Below, piece after piece: positions 10,801 through 22,652 of a stretch of 64,000 bases of DNA. The notes under the pieces are model-generated. The model had not been told where the DNA came from and ran no database searches. It worked only from the letters and a program-made list of their open reading frames with translations. The DNA is from Mrakia gelida (Eukaryota; Basidiomycota; Tremellomycetes; Cystofilobasidiales; Mrakiaceae). The position numbers and the translations under genes are program-made. Each line of letters starts with the position of its first letter. The stretch's first letter is position 1. Where the stretch lies: the NCBI GenBank assembly GCA_024345305.1, contig BRON01000016.1:558001-622000 (forward strand), read 5' to 3'.

Positions 10801-13800
10801 CTACTCATCGATCAACCTTCCGTACTGATCTCTCTCCTCCCTAGGCGGATCCAAGAAAGGCGATCCTCCCTGATTCTCCTCGTCGTTCAAGACGGGTCGT
10901 CGTCGGAAAGGAAGAGCTGCCGTTCCCCACTGGCTCTCAGATCCTGAGCCTGAAGCTGCTCCCGCACCTGCTGCTCCTCCTGCGACGGCGGCTCCTCCTC
11001 CCACTCCAGCGCTGACGAAAGGGTTGGCGTTTGGGGGAGCTGAGGTTCCAGTGTGGACGGGAGCGTTGGCGGCTGAGCTTGCTCCTGCTGTGGTTGCTTG
11101 GTTCGCGGTCTGATAGATTCGGCGAGCGAAGAGGAAGAATGTCAGCTCTTCGATCGAGGGCAGTTCAAAAGAAGCCAGGGAAGAAGACGCGTACCGAAGC
11201 CATCGCCGTCTGAGTCGCAGCGTTCCCTCCCGCTCCCGAGCTCGCTCCTCCGGCAGTACCTCCGGCAGCTCCTCCAGCGGCGCCAGCCCCAGCGGCAGCT
11301 CCAGTAGCTGCTCCGATCCCGATTCCAGTCAACGCTCCCAAGATCAATCCCTTTGCGATCAAAACTCCCAAAGTCACCGCGGTGACTCCTCCGACGATGC
11401 TTCCAACCGCTACACCCGCCTTCTGTCCACCCGAGAGGCTCGTTGCAGCTTTAACGTTCCCGACGGCTGCAACATCGATCTCGCTAGCGACGGCTGAGGC
11501 GGAAGAGGGAGCGTCCGAGGTCGGCGAGGGCGAGGGAGGGATGGGGAGGGAGGTGAGGACGAGGGAGGAGAAGACGACTGATTCCGAGTCGGTAGAGAGG
11601 AGTAGGGAGGAGAGGAGTGTCGCTGAGGGGATTGGGGACTCGGTGGGCGAGCTGAGAGTGGAGGTAAGGGTGATGGGGGTCGAGAGGGTTTGAGTCGACG
11701 CGACGACCTGGGAGTCCGAGTTGGTGATGGAGATTTGAGAGACGACCTCGGAGAGGGAGGTGATGAGGGCGATGGAGGGTTCGAGAGTTGAAGTAGGTGT
11801 AAGAGTAAAGGTAGAGGTGATGAGGACTGGGACGACGAGGGTTTGAGCTGAACTGATGATCTGGGAGTCCGAGAGGGTGAGGGCGATTTGGGAGGTGATT
11901 TCCGACGAAGACGCGACGACGACGACGATCGAGGGTTCCTCCACCGTCGACGACGAGACTTCCAAAGGGAGAGCCGTGGGAGTGGCGGGGGGAGCGTCCG
12001 AGCTCTCGATGGGAGAGGGGGGAGGAGGGGTTCCGGAGATCGAAGACGCGTCGACGACCGTCGTCGGACTACAAGACAAACCGAGAGCAAAGAAAGTCAG
12101 AACCGTGGAGATGAGCTCAAAATAGGACGATGTTTCATTCACCTTGAGCCCAGAGCGATGGAAGCAGAAGTGACGACCAAGCCTGAGACGGGCAGCGTTT
12201 CAAAATCGAATGCGACGGAGGTCGGGATGCTCGAGGGACTTGAGGTCACAGCGAAGGATCTGGTGACAGAGACCAGCGACGATCCGATCGAGCTTTCGAC
12301 GACGAAGAAGGAGAAAGAGGTAGGCTGGCTCGGAGCTACAACCGCTTGACTGTAACCGGAGACCAGAAAGAAGAGAGTGGGGTTAGCTCGAAAGAAGTGA
12401 GCTTTCGAACACGAGTCCTGCGGCCTAGAGATCTTCCTCCTCTCACGAACTCACGAGCTACCGATATCAGTCGGAGTTGCGACTGCCGAGACGAAGATGC
12501 CCACCGACGTCGAGGGAGGCGACTCGATATTGGAGATGCTGGTCGAGGTTGAGAAGGGAAGCGACGAGGTGGTGCTGGCTCCCAACGACGAGGTTGAGAT
12601 CGAGGGCGTCTCCGAGCTGATGACGCTTGAGAGAGGATCCGATGGTGTGCTGATTCCAGAGGAGGTCGAGGTCGAAGGTCGCCTGAACAGAGAGCGAAGT
12701 TAGTGAGCGTCGCAAGAGGACACGAACGCGACGAGAACTCACGAGGTTGTCGAGGTCAGAGACTCGGCGTCGCTGATGTAAGTCGAGGTGAGTTCCGAAG
12801 AAGTACTAGAGATAGATGGAGTCGAGGTGGGAGGCTCCCTGAACAGATCGCAATTCCGTCAGCGACGAGAAAAGAATGAACGAACGCGTCGAGAACTCAC
12901 GACAAAGTTGGGGTCGGGGCTTCGCTCGAGGTGATGAAGGTCGAGATGGGCTCCGAAGATCTGCTAGAGATGGTTACGGTAGAGGTCGGAGGCTTGCTGC
13001 AAGCAGAGAGAAGCTCGTCAACTTCAAAAAGAGGAAGGACGGACGCGTCGAAAACTCACGAAGAAGTCGAGGTGAGGACAGACGACGTCGCGGGAACGGC
13101 CGAGCTCGAAGAGATCCCGTTGACAGGGCTGATTCGATGGTCAGGAGAGAGCGAACCGATCAATCTCTACGAGACTCGAGCGGCCACAGAAGAGCAGGAT
13201 GAAGGACGCTCACCCTGGGTCGGAAACTTCGGTGTTGTGGTAGACCTGAAACGACGAGTGAATCAAGCTCGTCAGTTAGGGTTCGAGAAGACTGAATGGA
13301 AGGGGATACACACCTGAGCATCCGTCCCGTCCCTTCTGCATGGACCAGGAGAGACGGCGGAGTAGTCGTTGAACTGAGGGGAGGGAGGAAGGGGGGGTGG
13401 AGGAGAGAAGAGGAGGGAGAAGGTCGGTCAGCCAGGGCTGCGTTCGAGTCAGGGAGAGGTACATAAGAAACGTACGCAGTACTGATGACAGAACAAATTG
13501 AAATGAGAAAGAGAGATCATCAGTTCTCCGGCCGTAGACTAAAGGCATCGCGGAAGCGACTCACGCAGGATCGCGTCGCGTAAGAAAAGGCGTTGAAGAA
13601 GTAAGAAGGCTTTTGCATCCCACCGTTGCAGCCCCAGTACACGCAGTCGACTGTTTCGACACGTACACACAAAATACGAGAAGCGAGTCAGACCAGAGCG
13701 AGGAGCGACGCGCGATGAAAACAGAACTCACATCCGCTGTTCCAACTCGTCGAGGTGGGTGCGACGCCCGAGACGGTACCGCAAGAATCAAAGCCAAAGC

Positions 13801-14363
13801 CATAAGTATTAAACAACTGTTGGTAGTACTGCAGAGCGAGATTCAAATCAGCTACGCTTCGAGGTGGGAAGGTTGAGGACCGCACGAGATGGAACGACGA
13901 ACATTTCGAGCGCCCGCGCCATCGTGGGCAACTATGGTTCCGATAAACTGCTCGGTATGGCATCCGCAAGAGTCTCCTCGAGGATCAGAGGCATCTGAGA
14001 AGGCGAACCCGTACGTGCAATTGACCTGGCGAGAACCTGAGTCGAGCTTGGTCAGGGTGCGCAATTTCGATCTCGGAGAGCGATGCCTGGGTGCAGAGAA
14101 CTCACAGCCTTCAAAATCCACGTAGGTCGAAAGAGGATATTCGGTGAAGTTGCTGGTGCGGAGGAAATCACCCAGGATGAAGGTGGAACCTGTGGAGATC
14201 AAGTGAAAAAGAAAGCGTTTGGCGTTTGAGTCGACTGTACTTCTCCTTCTCTTCATCGTTCAGGACTGAACTCACCAACTGGAGGAGCAAGCGGAGCTAC
14301 GAGGACTTGAGATCGAGCGACCTGAGAAACAGCCAGTACGATGAGGAGGTGAGTTAAGAGCAT
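10801..14363 (-). CDS. Large Ser/Thr-rich secreted or cell-surface protein of unknown family
   Basis: The start at 14363 gives a signal peptide (MLLTHLLIVLAVSQVARSQ). A Cys-containing N-terminal domain follows in several short exons (DFLRTSNFTEYPLSTYVDF, GDSCGCHTEQFIGTIV, YYQQLFNTYGFGFDSCG, VYWGCNGGMQKPSYFFNAF). Next come at least three short, similar exons around 12480-13080 encoding Ser/Thr-rich repeats, then a longer Ser/Thr-rich exon with internal repeats (SDSQIISSAQTL / SDSQVVASTQTL). A hydrophobic Ala/Gly segment after GGQKAGVAVGSIVGGV could be a membrane anchor. The charged tail ends RDQYGRLIDE. The layout (ectodomain, glycosylated stalk, TM, short tail) fits a wall sensor or adhesin, but I do not recognise the N-terminal domain. 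Intron boundaries in the repeats are approximate. Confidence 0.6.
12480..13080 (-). repeat. Tandemly repeated short exons in the surface-protein gene
   Basis: Consecutive exons near 12730-12840 and 12900-13000, plus related blocks on either side, encode near-equivalent Ser/Thr segments and are separated by similar introns. Read on the coding strand, each has a core like SSTSSELTS or SSRSSEPIS followed by Thr-Phe/Tyr-Ile. The pattern suggests duplication of exon plus intron as a unit, lengthening the stalk. Confidence 0.55.
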
Positions 14364-15499
14364 GGTGGTTTGGAGGAGGGAAGAAGGCGAAGATTGGACG
14401 AAGGCAGATGCTGGAAGACTCAAAGAGGGTCCAATGACTGAAACAGAGCGATTAAGCTTGGCATGCATGAAAGCAACTCTATGTCCTGGAAGAAGAGAGG
14501 GAAGCGAGAAGAAAGGGGAAGCGAAGAAGGGAAGCGAAGAGAGTTAGAAGAGCCATCGACGCGTCGACTCCCTCCACCCGCTCGTTCGTCGCTTCCTCGG
14601 ATCAGGAAGGGGTTGAACTCACCAAAGTAGATGCACAAGTTGAGGTCTTGAATGATGAAACGTGGGCTGGAAAAGAAGAAAAGCTGGCAACCGAGCGCTG
14701 TCGAGGGCGAGCGACGAAGAGGCGTCTCGTCGGGTTGTTCGGGAGCGAGAAGCGCAACTCTCGCAGGGTCGATCGACGTCGAGAAGAATTTACGACGTAA
14801 GGGGGCAGATAAGGACTGACATGAGGCTGTTTCGTGTTGTTTGACATCTGAGAAGAAGAGCGAAGTCAGAAGGGGAGGGGGCGAGGTGAGCGGATGTTTC
14901 GACAACGAGGGAAGAAGGTTGGAAAGGGCGAGGGCTTACGATAGATGACTGCCACAAGGCCGGTAGCTGGGTCCTGAATAAAGGCTTGCTATGGGTCGGC
15001 GTGACCCCGAGTGGTTTCCTGGGAAGAAGAGAGGAGGAAGAGAGGGTTGATCGAGTGAGCTCGAACGGGGAGGGAATCGAAAGGAGATCAAGAGAGTCGC
15101 TGCAGAGCTTCTCGTGAGCTCAAACTGAGATACATGAACCATCAGCCATGCAGAGAAAAATACGGATTCAAGTTGAGGAATACTGCGGCAGAGCGAAGGG
15201 AGAACGAAGGTCAGAAAAGGCAAAGGAAGGAGAGGTGAGCTCGACCTTTTCTCCCCTTGACGTCGGCGAGCCTTGCCTCGAGAAGGGCTGCCCTGACCGC
15301 GTCCAATCCTCGCTTCGGTGATCAAGCGAAGTATCTGTAGTCCTCCGAGGGCAAACAGACGAAAATATGGATTGCTGGGGCCGTGACGGTTAGCAGAAAG
15401 CGAACGACCCGAGGCTGCTTTCGAGCTCTCGTACCTCGCCCTCCTTCCTTCCCTCCCAACGCTCAGCCTCCTCTCCCGAACCAAAAATCGCCTCTTCTT
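14364..15499. other. 1.1-kb divergent region with splice-like signals on the minus strand
   Basis: This region lies between the starts of the surface-protein gene (-) and LCL3 (+). On the minus strand there are several acceptor/donor-flanked pieces, for example 14624-14669 (CAG before, GTGAGT after) and 14945-15027 (CCCAG before, GTAAGC after). No continuous frame with a start codon joins them. They may be 5' UTR exons of the surface-protein gene or a small gene I cannot assemble. Confidence 0.35.
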
Positions 15500-17068
15500 A
15501 TGGCTCCCACTCCCTCCTCGGGGCCTCCCTGCCCTCTCGTCGTCGCTGCAACTCCCATCGAGCTCCCCTCCATCGACTGGACGAAGCTCTTCAACACCGT
15601 CCAAACAGAGGAGCGCAAAGCGAATCGATGGTTCCTCTCCCTCCCTCCTCTACAACAAGCTGGGCTTACGATAGCAGGAACAGCAGCTGGGACTCTTACG
15701 CTGTCGTTTGGATATAAGAGGTTCTGGAGACGGGTACGGAACGCTGGTGAGTCGAGAACGAAGGGAGGGAAGGAAGGAGCTTGTTGAGCTCGACGTTTCT
15801 CTGCGAGGAGAGATGGAGCTCGACAGACACGAGAACTGACCTTCTTGCCTCTTTATTCGGCCTGTCTGTATAGAACATGTCCTCCCCAACATGCTCACAG
15901 GAAAGAAATGGATCAAAGGACGTGTGACGAGGTTCGTCTTGATGAGCTTCGACCCCTCCCTCCCTCCTCCTGACCCCCTCTCACTCTCTCTCTCTCTTTC
16001 TCGTCTTCCTTTCCCTTCGCAACAGCGTTGGAGACTCGGACAACTTCCGCTTATATCATACCCCAGGGATCTTCTTCAACTGGCCCTTCAAGATTCGCTT
16101 CATCCCTACGGAGAAGAAAGGTGAGTTGATGAGCTCGCTCGCCTCGACCTCGGCCTCGACTCGAACTCGCGCGTCGCTGATCCTCTCTCACCTCGCCTTT
16201 CGTTTCCAAGATCTTCAGAACGAGACCATACATATCCGGATAGCTGGAGTTGATGCGCCTGAGGTACGTTCAAGCCTCACCCTTCCAAACCCTTTCAACC
16301 GTCGCTGAACCTTTCGTTCTTCGCGACTTCGCAGGCAGCTCACTTCGGACGACCCGCTCAACCTCTTTCGGCTGAGGCGCTGGAGTACCTCAGGAACAAG
16401 GTTCTAGGTCGGAAGGTTAAGGTCTTGCTGTCTTCGAAAGATCAGGTTCGTCGTGTCTTCCCTCGCTCTCGCTCTCTCTCTTCGCGAACGAAGCTGATCG
16501 ACTCGACGCGTCTTCCCTTTTGACTTGAACAGTACGGTCGGATCGTACGTCCCTCCTCTCTCTTCTCCCCCACTTTTCCCTCTTCTGACCTTCTATCTCT
16601 CGCTTCACTTCGTTTCGTTCCACAGGTCGGACTCCCCCTCCTCCCACGTCGATTCCTCCCCTTCCTCCCAGCCGAAGTCCTCCCTCTCTCGATGCTCAAA
16701 GCAGGTCTCGGAGAAGTCTACACCTCAGCAGGAGCGGAGTACTCCTACATCGGATTGGAGAAGTTCCAAGCGGCTGAGGAGGAGGCGAGGTGAGTTCGGG
16801 TGCGGTGGGTGGGTGGGGGGTGAACCTCGAAAGGGAGAGGAGAGGTCGAAACGCGTCGAGCTGACCTTCGCGTTTGGGCTTCGTATACAGACGCAAGAAA
16901 CGTGGCATCTGGGGCCTGGGGAAGAAGATGGAGAGCCCCTCCGAGTACAAGAGGAGAATGAAAGAGAATCCCCCCTCTCCCAGTGAAACCAAGCTCGAGA
17001 GCGCGAGGGCTGCTGCTCAGAGCTCGACTGGGAAGAGGGGTTGGTTTGGGAGGGTGTTTGGGAGGTAG
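15500..17068 (+). CDS. LCL3: LCL3-type membrane-anchored thermonuclease-like nuclease
   Basis: Staphylococcal-nuclease fold protein of the fungal LCL3 family. A single N-terminal membrane segment ([17 protein letters not shown]) precedes the SNc domain. That domain carries [24 protein letters not shown] (catalytic Arg/Asp/Glu region), a conserved [26 protein letters not shown], and [10 protein letters not shown] near its end. The basic C-terminus ends GRVFGR. The family is membrane-associated, in yeast often placed at mitochondria; substrates are not well defined. ATG at 15500 is the first in frame and directly precedes the conserved N-terminus. One intron near 16800-16890 has ACGCGTCGAG immediately before CTGACC. 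Confidence 0.87.
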
Positions 17069-17330
17069 AACGAGAAACAAAACGGGAATCGCATATCTTT
17101 ATGACTTTGACGAACCGAGCGAGCGACTCGAGAAGTTTTTCTGAGCTCGAGAAATGACGTGCATAGCAACGCGACGGAAAGAAGGGACGATCTCGGAGCT
17201 GACCTTCCCCCGCCTTCGCCCTCGAACTCGTCCTCGTCGTTCCTTCCTGCAAACGTCCAGCACCAGTTCTCTCCCTCCCCTCCCTTTCCCTTCCTCCCAC
17301 ACCCCAGCAAACACAGAACACAACGAAGAG

Positions 17331-20301
17331 ATGAGAAAAGCTGGGAAACAGGTTCGTCCTTTGCCCCCCCACCCTCTTCCTCGCTCGAGGACGAGCGACA
17401 GCTCACCCTCTCCCTCCTCCTCCCCATCTCCCCCTTTCCCTCGTTGCGTTGCGGTTCGCTTCGCTTCGGTCGCAGTTCGACAAGTTCTCCCAGTCCATAG
17501 GGGAGAGGTTGTTCAAGGAGGGGAAGACGGAACATAGGTAAGTCGCTTCTTTCAGCTCAGCTCAGCGAGCAAGGAGGGGAGAAAGAGAGGAGAGAGGAGA
17601 GTGAGAGAGGAGCTGACCTTGTCGTTCGACTTTGGCGTTTTCGTTGCAGCTCTGCCTTCCGCGACTTGGAGCAGGATATCGAGTTGAGAGCTAGGGGGAT
17701 GGAGAGGTCAGTTTCAACGCTCGTTTTGAACCCTAAGTTGGGGGGAGGGAAGGGAGGACGAGGGAGAGGAAGAGGGGAAGGAAGTCGGAGCTGACCTTTT
17801 GGTTTCGTCGTTGGTTCAGGCTGGCGCTCGCGAGTTCGACGTACATTCGTTCGACGGGGAAGAAGAGTAAGAGTGAGGATTCCGAGACGAGGTACGTATG
17901 CTCGCGAGAAAGAGATGGGGGGAGGGGGGAGGGATGGAGGGGACGAGGAGGGGGAAGGGGAGATGGAGCTGACCTCGTTCGTTTCGCAGTGATGGAGGAA
18001 AGGTCCTCCCTGGAGAAGGGTTGGGACTGGTGATGATCAGTTTTGGGGAGCAGCTGGGGAGGGATTCGGATTATGGTGAGTGGTGAGACTGATGTGAAAA
18101 GGGGAAGGAGAGAGGGAGAAGGAGAGCTGATGAAGGCGCTTCGTTTGGCTTTCGCAGGGAAGAGTCTCGTTCAGATTGGGAGGGCAAAGTGCAAGATTGC
18201 TGCTATCCAAGGTAAACCCAGCTCTCTTACTTCGTCTCTACGTGCGAGCGAGATACTGACGGGCTGGGTTTTGACCAGACTCCTACGTCGAGGAGATCGG
18301 AGAAGGCTACCTCGCTGGACTTGGTGAGCTCGAGCTTCATCCCCTGCCCTCTCCGTCCGACTTCGAACTGACGCTCGCTTCTTTTGGATTGGGAACAGAA
18401 CGAGCGATGGATCAGATCAAGGACTACCAGACGCTCAGAAAGAAGCTTGATTCGAGGAGGTCAGTCTCGCGAGCGGACGGACGGACGGACGAAGGAGAAG
18501 TCGAGAGCTGAACTCAGGTCGTTTCGTTTGGCAGACTCGCCATGGACGCAGCCAACAAACGAGCTGCGAGCTCCAAGAAGGACAACCGAGCTTTGGATGA
18601 GGAGGTTCGGACTTCGAAGGCTCGATAGTGAGTAGAACGAAGGGCTGAGAAGGAAGCGAGAGGGCTGGAAGCTGACTTGACGGTTCGTTTGACGTTTGCA
18701 GCGACGAGACTCAGGAGGACGTTGAGGCTAGGATGGCTACGATCTACGAGTCGGAGGGGAACTACCTCGAGTGAGTCGAGTCGGGAGCTGAAAAGAGACT
18801 GGATTAAGCTGACTGACCATTTTTGTTCGATGCCACAGTGATTTGAACAGCTTCCTCGAAGCTGAAGTCTCGTTCATCGATCGATACCGCGACGCGCTTC
18901 TCGAGGCGAAGAACTCGCTTGGATCGTAAGCTCCATCTCTGCATCCTCTACCCACCCACGTCTACTCTTTAACTAACCCTCTTTATCTTCTCCCAACCCA
19001 TAGCACCTCCACCTCCCACTCCTCTCGCCCTTCCCTCCCTCAGCGTCGCCCAACCCTCCCTCCTCCCTCCATCACCCACACTCGACCTCGCTCCTCACCA
19101 CCCAACGACGACCCAGACGACGAACCCACTCCCGCCATCCCCATCTCAGGAAACCGAGCTCGCTCCAACTCCACCAAGTCGGGCGACGGCAAGGAGAAGA
19201 AATCCCTCTTCGGTTCGCTTCGATCCAAGAAGAGCACGCCGAGAAAGGACACCTGGGGAGCTCTCTCGGAGGATCAGGATGGGCTGAGTGGTGGAAGGAG
19301 GGACGAGGAGGATTCGGATAGGGACTACGAGGAGGAGAGGGATCGGAGGAATGGGAACGAGAGACCTGAGGTGTCGGCGTTGGGAGGAGGGAACAGGAGC
19401 AGATCGTTCTCGAGCGCGACGGTGATGGGGAATAGCAGCGGTGGTGCGACGTCGTCGGCGAGTCATCATGCACCAGGGTTCCCTAGGAGGAATACGACGC
19501 CGATGAGGATGGATACGGGGGAGAAGACGGTTAGGTGAGTTTGGTTTGGGAGACGGAGGGAGGAGACGCGTCGAGGGACGAGGATAAGACGAGAACTGAC
19601 TCGCGTTTCGATTCGTCTTTGGGTTTGGGTTTCCAGATCGACATTCGCCTACCGAGGAACCGCTTCCGACGAACTCACCTTCGAGGTCGGAGAAGGTACG
19701 TTCTCTCCCATCTCCCTCCCTCCTCTCCCTCGCCTCACCCAAACTCACTTTTCCTCCCCCGCTCTCGTTCCGTTCCTCAGTAATCGTCGTCGCCTCCGAA
19801 ATCTCCGCCGACTGGTGGACCGGCCGACTCCTCTCCTCAGGCCACTCAGGTCTCTTCCCCTCAGCCTACACCGAACCCATCTCTCCAACCTCCCCTTCCT
19901 TCTCCCAACCCCCTCCCCTCCCTTCCCTCGCGCGCCCACAAGCCCACTCCTCAGACCTCCTCCCACCCCCACCCCGCCGACTCCCCCCTCCAGCTGCGAG
20001 ACAGAACTCCTTCCTCACCGACTCAGAAACAGAGCAAGGAGATCCGTACGGCAACTCCACGTCCGCGTCCGAGGGTGAAGGCGATGGGGACGAAGAAGGG
20101 GAGAAGGCTGGTCTGACGGGAGCGGGTGTACCTGCTCCGCCTGCTGCGTCGTCGAGTAGGTTCTCGGGGATCGCAGGGAAAAAGCCACCTCCTCCGCCGC
20201 CGGTGTCGAGGAGTCGGAGGTCGACGGTTTCGAGTCGGGATGAGGCGATGAATGGGAGGAGAGGGCAGGAGGTGGATGAGGGGGAGAACCCATTCCATTA
20301 G
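17331..20301 (+). CDS. BAR-SH3 membrane-remodelling protein (endophilin/Rvs-like)
   Basis: Membrane-curvature and endocytosis scaffold. Exon 1 encodes only MRKAGKQ (17331-17351). The BAR region follows in about ten small exons: FDKFSQSIGERLFKEGK, FRDLEQDIELRARGMERL, SFGEQLGRDSDYGKSL, YQTLRKKLDSRR, then a long helix ending FIDRYRDALLEAKNSL. A Ser/Arg-rich linker leads to an SH3 domain (TFAYRGTASDELTFEVGEVI, then DWWTGRL, then SGLFPSAYTEPI, with ALYDY-like, WW and SxxPSxY elements). A Pro-rich tail contains poly-Pro that could be an SH3 ligand. The protein ends GENPFH, so there is an NPF motif of the EH-domain-binding class at the C-terminus. Role at endocytic sites is inferred from family. Confidence 0.85.
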
Positions 20302-20519
20302 TCTAGAGAGGGTTGGGCGAGCTACTACATAGACTTTGAGTTGGTTGAGTTGAGGGAAACGATACGATCTTTTCTGCACGAACGAAGGAATGAACGAAAG
20401 ACGACGCGACTTTCGAGTGAGCGAGAAAGGGAAACGCGTCGTCGTTGATAATCATACAGATCGCGATCAAAACACGAGAGATCTAAGCTAGGTAGCTGGC
20501 GAAAGAGGGGGGAATCCAA

Positions 20520-22470
20520 TCAAGGCTTAATCGACGAAGCCGAAGCAGGGATGGACGTCGCGAGAGCTTTAAGGCAAGCCTCGACGGAATCGATCTTCTC
20601 CATCAGGACCTTGATCGCTTCGGGGAGGAGCTCCTCGGGTTGGTAGGCTCCTAGGGATTCTACGCTGACTGTGGAAGATGAAGGGATGGTTCGAAGCGAG
20701 GGGGGGGGGGGGAGGAAGGCGAGGGGAAAGGTGGGTCAGTGGAACGAGGAACGAAAGGCGAGACGAGGAAAGACAAGAAACGCGACTCACAAATGAAATG
20801 ATCCCTAATCCTGGTCAACTCAACCTTATCCTTGAACTTATCATGCCTCAGCACCTCTCTCGACACGGTATCCTTCCTGGGGTTCTTGACGAGCGCGGTC
20901 TTCTTCTTGGTGATGGGGTCGGGTCCGATTCCGATGACTCCTGGCGCGAAGAGACCCTGGAACTCGACGACGTCTTCGGGAGGGATGGGAGAGGTGATGA
21001 TGATGTGGGGGAGGAGACGGTAGGAGGCGGTGGCTGTTAAGAAAACGAGGGAGAGAGATGAGGTGAGGAGGGAGAAGTGGAGAGGAGTGAGTGAAGGGAA
21101 GAGGGAGGGAGAGGGAAGAGACGCGACGAACCGACTGGAGAGAACTTTGCGTGATCCTTTCCGACTCCCTTGACGGCGTGGAGATCCAGCTCGATCGCCT
21201 GTCAGGATGAAATCGACGAACGTCAGCTCGAGGAAAAGAAAGATGTCGAAGCAGAGGCAGAGAGAACGACTGACCTGTCCAGGTCTCAGCTTCGCGATCA
21301 AGATATCTCCCACTGTTGGTGCTGGAGCCTCGTCCTCGAACATAACGGTCTGTCGACCAGCAGCAGACCAGATGATGTCTCGAGAGTAGACTGATCAAAA
21401 CGAACGTGGACGAAGAGGCGACGAGAGGTCAGCTCGAGCGAAAGGTGAAGGGGAGGAGAGCTCATTTGAACGAACCGTTTTCGTTGATGTAGAGCTTGGA
21501 AGGATCCGTCTCTCCCTTCACGGCCTCCCTGTTTCGTTCACACTTGACAAAGAGCTTGAAGACCATCGTGTTCTGATCGTTGGGGACGTCTCCTACATAT
21601 CCGAAGAAGAAGCGAACGAAGGAGGAGAAGGGAGAAAGTGGTCAGCTCCAGCTCGCGCGAATCCTTCGCTCCCTTCCCTTCCTCCTCCCGCCTTCCTCCG
21701 ACCCTCCTGCAGCTCGCAACTCACCGGGCTTGATCATAGTCATCTTCCTAGGATCGACTTTGAGGGGGATGAGACCGAGACGTTGACTGAGAACCTCGTC
21801 CTGGACGATGGAGGTGTTGTTATAGACGTAGACTTCCTCGATGGCGATAGCTGGGACTTCCGAGATCATCACACGTCGGATGGCGTTGGCGATGGAAGAG
21901 TCGACTCCGATGAGGTCGAACTCGCAGGTGGTGGCGGAGATGGAATCGATTTTGACTTGGAGGTTCTGGGGGAAAGGAGAGAGGAGCGAAGGGAGGGAGG
22001 TCGGTCAGCGAGCTCGAACGAACGGGATCAGCTCATGATTCTGCGAGCTCAGAGCTTGGAGGGCCGAGATTCGACAGAGCATGCAGCTTGTGTCTACATG
22101 CTTGAGCTGAGATCGTCGAGAGCTCGTTTCCTTCGACTCTGCGAACGACGAGCTCGTGCGAAGGGAAGAGGGAGGGAAGGAGCTGAGCTGCACTGACCTC
22201 GGTGAAGGCTTTCAGGTTCCACGAGTGATCCTCTCCAGGGTAGTGTCCAGGAAATTCAGTTCCAGCAACCTGATAGACACACCAGGGAACGAAGAGTCAG
22301 CATTCGTAGGTCAAAGGAGGCGAAAGAGGTGAGCTTAGGGGAAGGAAGCGAAGCTCAGACGCAGAGCTTCCTCCCTCCCTTCTCGAGCTTGAACGACTCA
22401 CGGCTGACACCCTCTCGGCTTCCAGACGAACGTGCCTCCTAGGGTCGTTGAGATCAGACGATGATGCCAT
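20520..22470 (-). CDS. RPC40: DNA-directed RNA polymerases I and III subunit RPAC1 (Rpc40)
   Basis: Shared alpha-like subunit of RNA polymerases I and III, which pairs with Rpc19 in assembly. The start at 22470 gives MASSSDLNDPRRHVRLEAER. Family signatures follow in order: FPGHYPGEDHSWNL, the alpha motif FDLIGVDSSIANAIRRVMI, VPAIAIEEVYVYNNTSI, QRLGLIPLKVDPR, LRPGQAIELDLHAVKG, GKDHAKFSPVATASYRLLP, and SVESLGAYQPEELLPEAI near the end. The last codons read SASSIKP then TGA. Introns are short with CTGAC branch points. One intron has a G13-type run near 20700 on the given strand. Convergent with the BAR-SH3 gene and divergent from the first BBOX-like gene. Confidence 0.95.
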
Positions 22471-22652
22471 GTCTACGAGAGCTTTGAGAAAGGGGAAGGG
22501 GAAGGGGAGAGAGAGTTGGGAAGAGAAGGGAAGGGAGTCGTGAAATCGTGAGCTCGTCGAGCTCGAATTTTGATTCCTTTCCCTCGGACGCTCTTCACGG
22601 CCATGATCTCAGCTTCCTCAGCTCGAATTCAAGTAGTTTTAACGCGGTCAAG
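22471..22652. promoter_or_regulatory. Short bidirectional promoter, RPC40 (-) and BBOX-like 1 (+)
   Basis: Only 182 bases separate the start codons, so both promoters must share this segment. It contains several GAGCTCG-type palindromic words. No specific factor site is claimed. Confidence 0.5.

Noticed and set aside
14936..15604. Minus-strand frame starting inside LCL3 exon 1
   Set aside because: Its only ATG lies antisense to conserved LCL3 coding sequence, and it reads through apparent introns.
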